64,000 nucleotides of DNA from Ancylostoma caninum. Its lineage: Eukaryota > Nematoda > Chromadorea > Rhabditida > Ancylostomatidae. The DNA lies in contig JBAJFG010000091.1 in the NCBI GenBank assembly GCA_037903475.1, positions 310,001 to 374,000 of the forward strand. Reading direction: 5' to 3'. Made by a program: the position numbers and the translations under genes. Every line of letters starts with the position of its first letter. The stretch's first letter is position 1. This document shows, in pieces, positions 58,501-64,000 of the stretch. The notes under the pieces are model-generated. The model ran no database searches and was not told the DNA's origin. It saw only the letters and a list, made by a program, of their open reading frames with translations.

Positions 58501-61500
58501 TAATGCTAGCGAAACGATAGAAGACGAATGCAACATAGAAAGCCCATTGAGCTGACGTGAGTGGGCGCAGTTCGCGGAGTTCCGCGTACTTTTCGATGGA
58601 TTCAGTGACCGTTGGTATTCCAAGATTGTGAAGGTCCTCTTCAGATAGATGTCCCATTCCAGATAATAGCTAAATTTGTGATGGATTTTCTGTGTAAATG
58701 CTCTACTATTTTTGATGGTATTTACGTGGTTGTCTTACATTCCAGATCCAAGATAGTACTAGTAGCATTTCTTAGGAAAACAGCGTACTCGGTTTGAGGC
58801 AATGGTGTTGGGGACATGAAATGTTAAGAACTTCCAGAAATGTTTCTATCCAAGAGATCAGCCAGAAGAAGTACCTCTGGATGACTGTACTATCTAGTGG
58901 TGTGCGTTACGTACAGGAGACTCCAGTACCCAGGTCTCATACACACGTGTCAAAATAAACAGGAGAAGAGAGAAAAAAATGCATATGTGTTTAGTTTCCG
59001 TTTCGTGCACACCTTATACGGAAACTAAACTAAAAAACTAAACCATCTTGCGGCGCAGTTACTTCTGGGTAGCAAGATAGAAGAAATGAAGTGAAAATGT
59101 TGATATCAGTGGTATGTGTGGGCACACAGACGGTCACAGCGTCACATCGCAGTAGCTGCGAAGCGTGCATACCTCACCGGATACTTCGGTATGTTCATTT
59201 CCAAATTTTGATTACTGGTTTGTCGAACATGTGGCTCCCTCCTATATGTCTGCAACATTCTGCCCCAAAATAAAAACACACTATAAGGTATTGAGAGGGG
59301 AACGGAGTTAATTTTGTAGTTTTAATGCATTCGAGGGAGAAGATAAAAACGATATACATATATGACTTGGAACTTACGTGATTTGGAATTAGTGATGCGG
59401 ATTTCCAAAACACCACCACACAGCTTATGGCGCCCTCGCAACTCCTCAAAGCTCCAACGCTCCAACGAGTTCCGCGAAGTTACCGGGATCCACACCACAA
59501 ACGCCAATAACTAGTGATTTTGGAAAATTTCAGGACCAAAAATTGTCTTTCATTTGTGGGTTCGTTACAAACCATTGTATCCTTCAAAAGGGAAATTTAC
59601 GCTAATGCGTGTTACACCAATGCGTCATGCGCGCGCATGCACTTGCGAAGGATTTCCTGGAAGAGCGGTCAACGCGGTATGTAAGTTCTATATGGACAGA
59701 ATACGCGCGGCCCCCAAGACGCCGTAAGTCTGGGCTGTGACTGCAATGCGACTGGGCCCAATTCTTCATCATATATGTAGACGCACGTGCATCAGTCGCA
59801 CGCATCCAGTACAAATTGCCCCATATGGAACAAGGATTATTCGTACCCGGTCATCCATTTAGCCGTCTTTGCTAGGTTTTGACCTATCCGTTATCCACGC
59901 CATTATTTGGGCATTTAGCAGCGGATAAAGCAGGAATCGATTGTTTCCAACTCGCATTTTTTCCCCGTAAGACAGTCATTTTTTTCTCCGTAAGGGCGCG
60001 TGTGGCACAGTGGTAAGAGGCTCGCTGCGCACGCACACGATCGATGGTTCGATCCCGCCCGAGGCCAACCAAGCCTTCCATCCCTCCGGGGTCGGTAAAT
60101 TGGTACCAGAGGAGTCTGGGAGGATGGAGCACTGACTTGGTACATCGGGTGCTCCCCGCAAGTCATTGTACAGGGCACATACGCATTCAACGCCTCTACG
60201 ATGCTCAGATGAAGTCGAATGCGTGGCGCATCCCTCGTGACGGGATTGATTAACGCCGACCACTTTATCCTTTATCCTTAAGACAGTCACTCAACATTTG
60301 TGCTACTTTGCGCCTTCCGCGGCAATTTTTATTAGTGGTTAACATTCTTGAAATAAAGTAGGCTAAGGTACATAGTTCGGGCTGTTTATTCTTAGGCTGA
60401 AAGAAAAATCCTTATTGAGGTTTTTTTTGGGTTGTTTTGGTGGGTGGTGCCCTCATAAACCCTTGACCTTTATTCGTTATCCGATATCGGTTATGCGGAT
60501 ATTTTCTGGGCATTCATTTAGCTGAATCATTGTGATCTTGAGAGTTCTCTGATCTGCTTGTTCCTGATACATATGTAGGTTTTTTTGTAATGTAGGAAAG
60601 ACGTGGGAGAAGATGGTGCGATATCCTGAGCCCCACATGATTTTAAGCAGTCAAGAAAATGACTCGTAAATATTCCGTGTCGGAGACAAAAATCGCATCT
60701 TGTACCAACGTCGCAGTAATTGTGTGATATTGTGAGTCACCAAAACAGTAACCAGACGCAGCTATTGAATCTCACCTTATTCCGACTTGGGCTATAGTGT
60801 GCGAAAAGAAATGTTGCTAGATCAGAGTATGGGTCACCAATCGTTGACGTCTCCCAATCCAAGACAGCGATTACGCGATTTTCCGTTGGGTGAAACACGA
60901 GGTTGTCGAGCCTGGAGAGGACCAAGTCATTGTGGAAGAGATGGGTGATTTTGAATTTCCAACAATATCCCCCATCCGAAAAAGTTAGCTAACTCTAGCA
61001 TTACTGCTATGATATTTACCTAAAATCGCCATGTACTAGAACAACGTTTTGCCCATCCTCGGGCAAGTTTTCCTTTAGGAACTGCAGTAGTTTCTGCATT
61101 TCTGGAATCTCTTCGGTTTTCGCCATCTCATAGTTTCTAGCCCATCGTTGTAGGTTTCTCGCCATGTATCCATCTACAACAAAACTCTTAACAAGTGCTA
61201 ACACCGCACTTGTGAATCTTTAGAAGCGAAAAATCACCTGCTCTTCCATAGTTTTCCAACCCAGCACTGTACCAATCAACGGCATGCAGCTTCGCCAGAG
61301 TTTCCAAAGCTGCCCCGTAGATCTCCTTTCTTTCCCCCGTTTCCATGTCCGTTAGCGTTGGGTCAACGAATATGCGACCGTTGATATACTTCATGATATA
61401 GAAAGGAGTGTCGAGGAGACTAAAAATTCTCCATAAAAGACTAAAAACGCTGATTAGTGCACAAATACAACATTAGCCTGCATAAATGCCCAAGTTCGAA

Positions 61501-62003
61501 AATCGGAGTACATCGAGATTGCTCCACTAACTGTTTATCAACTTCGTTTTAGTAATTTTTTTATTTCGCTATGTGCTTTAACGGGCAACACTCACTTTTC
61601 ATTGTAGAGCAGCACCTTCGGTAAAGGTACCATGTTTTGAAGTGCTTTCATCACCTTGTACTCTCGATCAATCTGGTGAGCTCTAGGCAACAAGTGTCCA
61701 CTCTAAACATTCACTCCATTGAAATATTCTTCAATCTTCAAAAAGTTTTCGCTCATCAGAAGAGGTGATTAAAAGAAAACTTGTTTATGCGAATTTGTTG
61801 TAGGATCCTAGCATTCTACATGGGACCTGAAAGAATTTAAGCATTACCGGCTTTTTCCTGAGCACAAGTTCCTCGTTTCCCAGTTTCACGTAGTAGGTGG
61901 GATTCGACTGGCCATGGCCGAAACGGCGGACAACAAACGGATCGACCACTGTTAAACCCAATTCCTTCTGCAAAAATCGCTTCAGCTTTTCTCCCGGAAG
62001 CAT
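52593..62003 (-). CDS. ACAD11: ACAD11-type fused APH-like kinase / acyl-CoA dehydrogenase, 16 exons
   Basis: Exons in coding order: 61848-62003, 61596-61702, 61238-61419, 61020-61173, 60776-60911, 58495-58669, 58292-58420, 57987-58186, 57781-57921, 57564-57731, 57380-57499, 57101-57203, 56864-57036, 56629-56772, 52713-52883, 52593-52640. They sum to 2307 nt (768 codons plus stop) with every phase matching; human ACAD11 is about 780 residues. The N-terminal third is an APH/choline-kinase-like fold: HGDFRLDN is the catalytic HxDxxxxN loop and VLDWE supplies the metal-binding Asp. After a linker comes an acyl-CoA dehydrogenase, with [42 protein letters not shown] and LADGPDEVH. Known for the family: ACAD11 oxidises long and 4-hydroxy acyl-CoAs, the kinase part phosphorylating the 4-hydroxyl group. 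The C-terminus EEFKSRL is a PTS1, so peroxisomal location is inferred. The start follows a TTTTCAG acceptor at 62009 by five bases, suggesting trans-splicing. Introns of 2.1 kb (58670-60775) and 3.7 kb (52884-56628) hold repeats. Confidence 0.93.
53984..54860 (+). mobile_element. deleted mariner element, 877 bp
   Basis: Ends TTAGGTTGGTGCACAATTAA and the inverse TTAATTAAGCACCAACCCTA are flanked by TA. Plus-strand frames retain the transposase HTH ([16 protein letters not shown]) and scattered later fragments. The catalytic core is missing or unreadable. Confidence 0.85.
54907..54970 (+). repeat. (TG)n microsatellite
   Basis: About 64 bp of TG repeats with occasional TA and CG interruptions, next to the 58-bp minisatellite. 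Confidence 0.95.
55062..55292 (-). repeat. 58-bp minisatellite, copy B
   Basis: About four units, inverted relative to the 10.1-kb array: GTGTGATAAGGGTGCGCCGG and AACGCCTGGAGTC-like motifs. Confidence 0.9.
55368..55786. mobile_element. MITE of about 420 bp
   Basis: The left end TTAAAGGCAGAGGGCCACCT is inverted at the right end (AGGTGGACCCCTGCCTTTAA). The interior is GC-rich and has a long but motif-free plus frame. Confidence 0.75.
56265..56492 (-). CDS. small hydrophobic ORF nested in the ACAD11 intron
   Basis: A 75-codon frame encodes [16 protein letters not shown] and [16 protein letters not shown], two or three potential membrane segments, then a basic tail and a stop. A TTCTAG acceptor lies about 23 bases before the ATG. 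It sits on the same strand as the host gene, inside its 3.7-kb intron. It may be a nested gene, a fragment of a multi-exon receptor or a chance AT-rich frame. Confidence 0.25.
   Translation of the reverse strand: MINTKSTRILCLTVFVIGLVWYAILKIVVRLCIGLLFDALLMIINAFIHHMVVYIFSVQYRMRKIFMVMTKYYPP
58670..60775. other. intron between kinase and linker exons of the ACAD11-type gene
   Basis: Joining the flanking exons directly gives the expected protein (HYSPSRNK to [10 protein letters not shown]), so nothing in this 2.1 kb is coding for the host gene. It contains the SINE at 59.99-60.28 kb. Confidence 0.85.
59993..60282 (+). mobile_element. tRNA-derived SINE, about 290 bp
   Basis: The A box TGGCACAGTGG (60003-60013) and B box GGTTCGATCCC (60046-60056) form a pol III promoter. 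A tRNA-unrelated body follows, and the tail is a short TTTATCC reiteration. A second, older copy is at 11.5-11.8 kb. Confidence 0.85.
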
Positions 62004-62015
62004 CTCTCCTGAAAA
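62004..62015 (-). promoter_or_regulatory. probable spliced-leader acceptor of the ACAD11-type gene
   Basis: On the minus strand the sequence GGTTTTCAG directly precedes GAGAG and the ATG. The predicted protein from this ATG begins where the kinase domain of ACAD11 proteins begins. No upstream exon is needed, so the acceptor is probably used by a trans-spliced leader. An upstream coding exon cannot be excluded, because the frame stays open to 62069. Confidence 0.5.
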
Positions 62016-64000
62016 CCAGGAATTTTTAATGGAAAGCTCTACGCACGATGCTTCGCAGCACATTTGCACGAAAAAGAGATGTAAGATGACAAGTGTTTAC
62101 AAGATGTGTTCAATCTTTGTGATGATCAAAAGTAATGTTGTTGGGCACTTATTAGGTTAGGTTTACCTTTTCACAAAAAAAAAGTTCACACAATCGATAA
62201 TAATATTGGAGGGCTGCTAGGAAGCAGCAAAACCTGTTGTTGAAAGATATTTATTCAAAAGGTAATGATTTCAGTCTTATTGAAATTTTTGAATTGAACT
62301 TAGGGTAAAATTTTTCAACTTTAATATTGTTGGCATTTTCAATAGTTTTGATTCCTTATTTGTTGCGGTTTTTTGCATTTACTTTCAGTTACTCCGTTCT
62401 ATAAATATACCTGAAGAAAACTAGTCTCTAAAATTCCGAGTCAAGCTTCATTTTGGGACAAAGCAAACCCCACTCCATTTTCCTAGATAACACCTGTTCT
62501 GTCACATTTTCCGAATATGGAGTGACTCATAAAAAGGTAAGCAACGAAAAATGGAAGTGAGTCAATCCTGCGCCAGAGAGTGATGCTCATTCATTCTGAA
62601 TCGATGCTGCTCTTGAGCTCTGGGAATGTTAGTTAGGTGCTCCAGATGTGCATGCTACCACAGGTCATCTAAGAGGATGAAATGGAATAACAAGCAGGCT
62701 GTTTGAAAAGGAAATCTTGCGGTCAAAACTTGCTGGGATGATCGCGGGGTGTAGCTAAAGGCCATCGAATTTTCAGAACGGTTCTACATCAGAGCTCCTG
62801 TAGGAGTCATAATATTCATATGAACAACCGTGCTGATGATAGTGCTCAATAGAAACCCATTCGATTCCTCGGAGAGCAGTGGTCCCTCAATTTTTGTAGG
62901 AAGCTACTACATTGGGGATCTTAGATGGGAAGCTTCACTGAGTTTAACTCAGTAGTGACCACATTTTTTTTTTGAAGAGATGTCTTCCATCGTGTTCAAT
63001 TCGGAATCATCTTCTTCTACAGCGGAAACCATTCCTTAATGTTTTTCTTTTATAAAAATTGCTGCTTTCAATGAGAAATAACCTCCAAGATGAAACAGTC
63101 TTATCTCCATCACACTGAATAACATTAAATTCCTTTTCCCATGCTAAAATACGTCTTCAGTGTTCTACGCTGGAATTTCGCCAATTTCCTACGTCCATGC
63201 CGACTATAAGGCACAGTTCATTCTGCTGAATTCCAAGTGTAAATTCGATATTTTTAAACCGTTCCAGGATTTCGAGGCCCAGGATCGTGGCACGCTGGCC
63301 TATCAGCTCCAAATCTCAGAGCACCTAGAGCCCTTGTAAATCATGCCGGTACGTTAGCAATCCGAGGACCTAGGATGGGAAATGTCATGGAAAAAACTAT
63401 CCCCAGTTCCTGGAAAAAGAAGATATAGCAGCTGAACCCACTTTATCTCAATTCTATAGAGTTCTAAGTCCTACCGAATTTCTTGCGATCGCCTGGTCAC
63501 ACCAAGTCACCATTAAGAAGGTGCAGGGAAATTCGGGAGATTCAGAAGAACATTTAAATGCTTCGGATCAAACCTAAGTTGCTCATTTTGAATTCTTGTT
63601 ATGAAATGTTTCCAGTTATTCTAGTGCACATAAATTCAGTGAAAACTGTGTGAATCGTTTTCACGCAGGCTATAAAGGATTGCTCTTGGCGTGAAGCATA
63701 AATTTTAGCACTTGTACAAATTACATCTCCTTTATAGCGCTATGCTCAACAAAAAAAAGTATATCTGGACAATATTTGGATATCTTCGTGCCCTAATTAT
63801 TATAACTACCTTAAAAGTCCTACTGACTACGCTTGGAGTCTGTTTCACTTTTTTCCAACAAGAAATAGTGAGATTCAAGAACCCATAACCACGATAAACC
63901 AGGTTAGCAGACCAACATTACATCCTGCGCATCCTATCCTGACACACCGTCTTGGTTAGTCAGTCGAGCCAGCCATCGCTGATTTACTTGCTGAACGCTT
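62010..64000. other. upstream of the ACAD11-type gene, no gene recognised
   Basis: The sequence is AT-rich with short frames only. It should contain the promoter of the minus-strand gene; no specific element is recognisable. Confidence 0.5.

Overview
The window looks like nuclear DNA from a nematode, most likely a parasitic clade V (hookworm-like) species. This is an inference. The support is: multi-exon genes with GT-AG introns, pyrimidine-AG acceptors placed just before start codons (as expected for spliced-leader trans-splicing), an ACAD11-type gene that fits animal ACAD11 end to end, and a dense mixture of mariner/Tc1, RTE, BEL/Pao and tRNA-derived SINE sequence. It is eukaryotic, so most open frames are shadows. 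I built gene models from splice signals, reading phase and protein family pattern.

Two genes are well supported, both on the minus strand. At the right (62.0-52.6 kb) a 16-exon gene encodes a 768-residue fused aminoglycoside-phosphotransferase-like kinase plus acyl-CoA dehydrogenase of the ACAD11 type. It ends in Ser-Arg-Leu, a peroxisomal targeting signal. In the left half (31.5 to about 10.7 kb) a long gene encodes a secreted or membrane-bound mucin-like protein: a signal peptide, a Cys-rich head, a Ser/Thr-rich region of about 1000 residues with a perfect 20-residue tandem repeat, further Cys-rich segments and two EGF domains. Its 3' end is unresolved. Further minus-strand exon candidates lie at 9.2 kb (hydrophobic) and 8.8-6.2 kb (a membrane segment and a cytoplasmic tail). 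A candidate secreted-protein first exon lies at 3.07-2.8 kb.

The rest is introns and intergenic DNA filled with repeats. From left to right: a ~60-bp tandem repeat at 1.9-2.7 kb; an AT palindrome at 5.1 kb; a 58-bp minisatellite at 10.1 kb; a SINE and a duplicated block at 11.5-12.8 kb; a large minisatellite field at 13.4-16.0 kb with a fold-back insertion; a fold-back element carrying a broken reverse transcriptase at 20.2-22.7 kb; a nested palindrome with a mariner-like core at 27.4-30.4 kb; small fold-backs at 31.9-34.0 kb; a BEL/Pao element inserted cleanly into an RTE element at 34.5-38.4 kb; a Tc1-like relic with an internal 300-bp duplication at 38.8-40.3 kb; a fold-back abutting a broken mariner at 41.7-43.8 kb; a nested GC-rich palindrome at 47.9-49.3 kb; GC-rich direct repeats at 50-51.6 kb; and more repeats inside the ACAD11 introns.

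Inverted duplications recur at many scales and are the dominant structural feature. I see no operon, CRISPR array, rRNA or intact tRNA gene.
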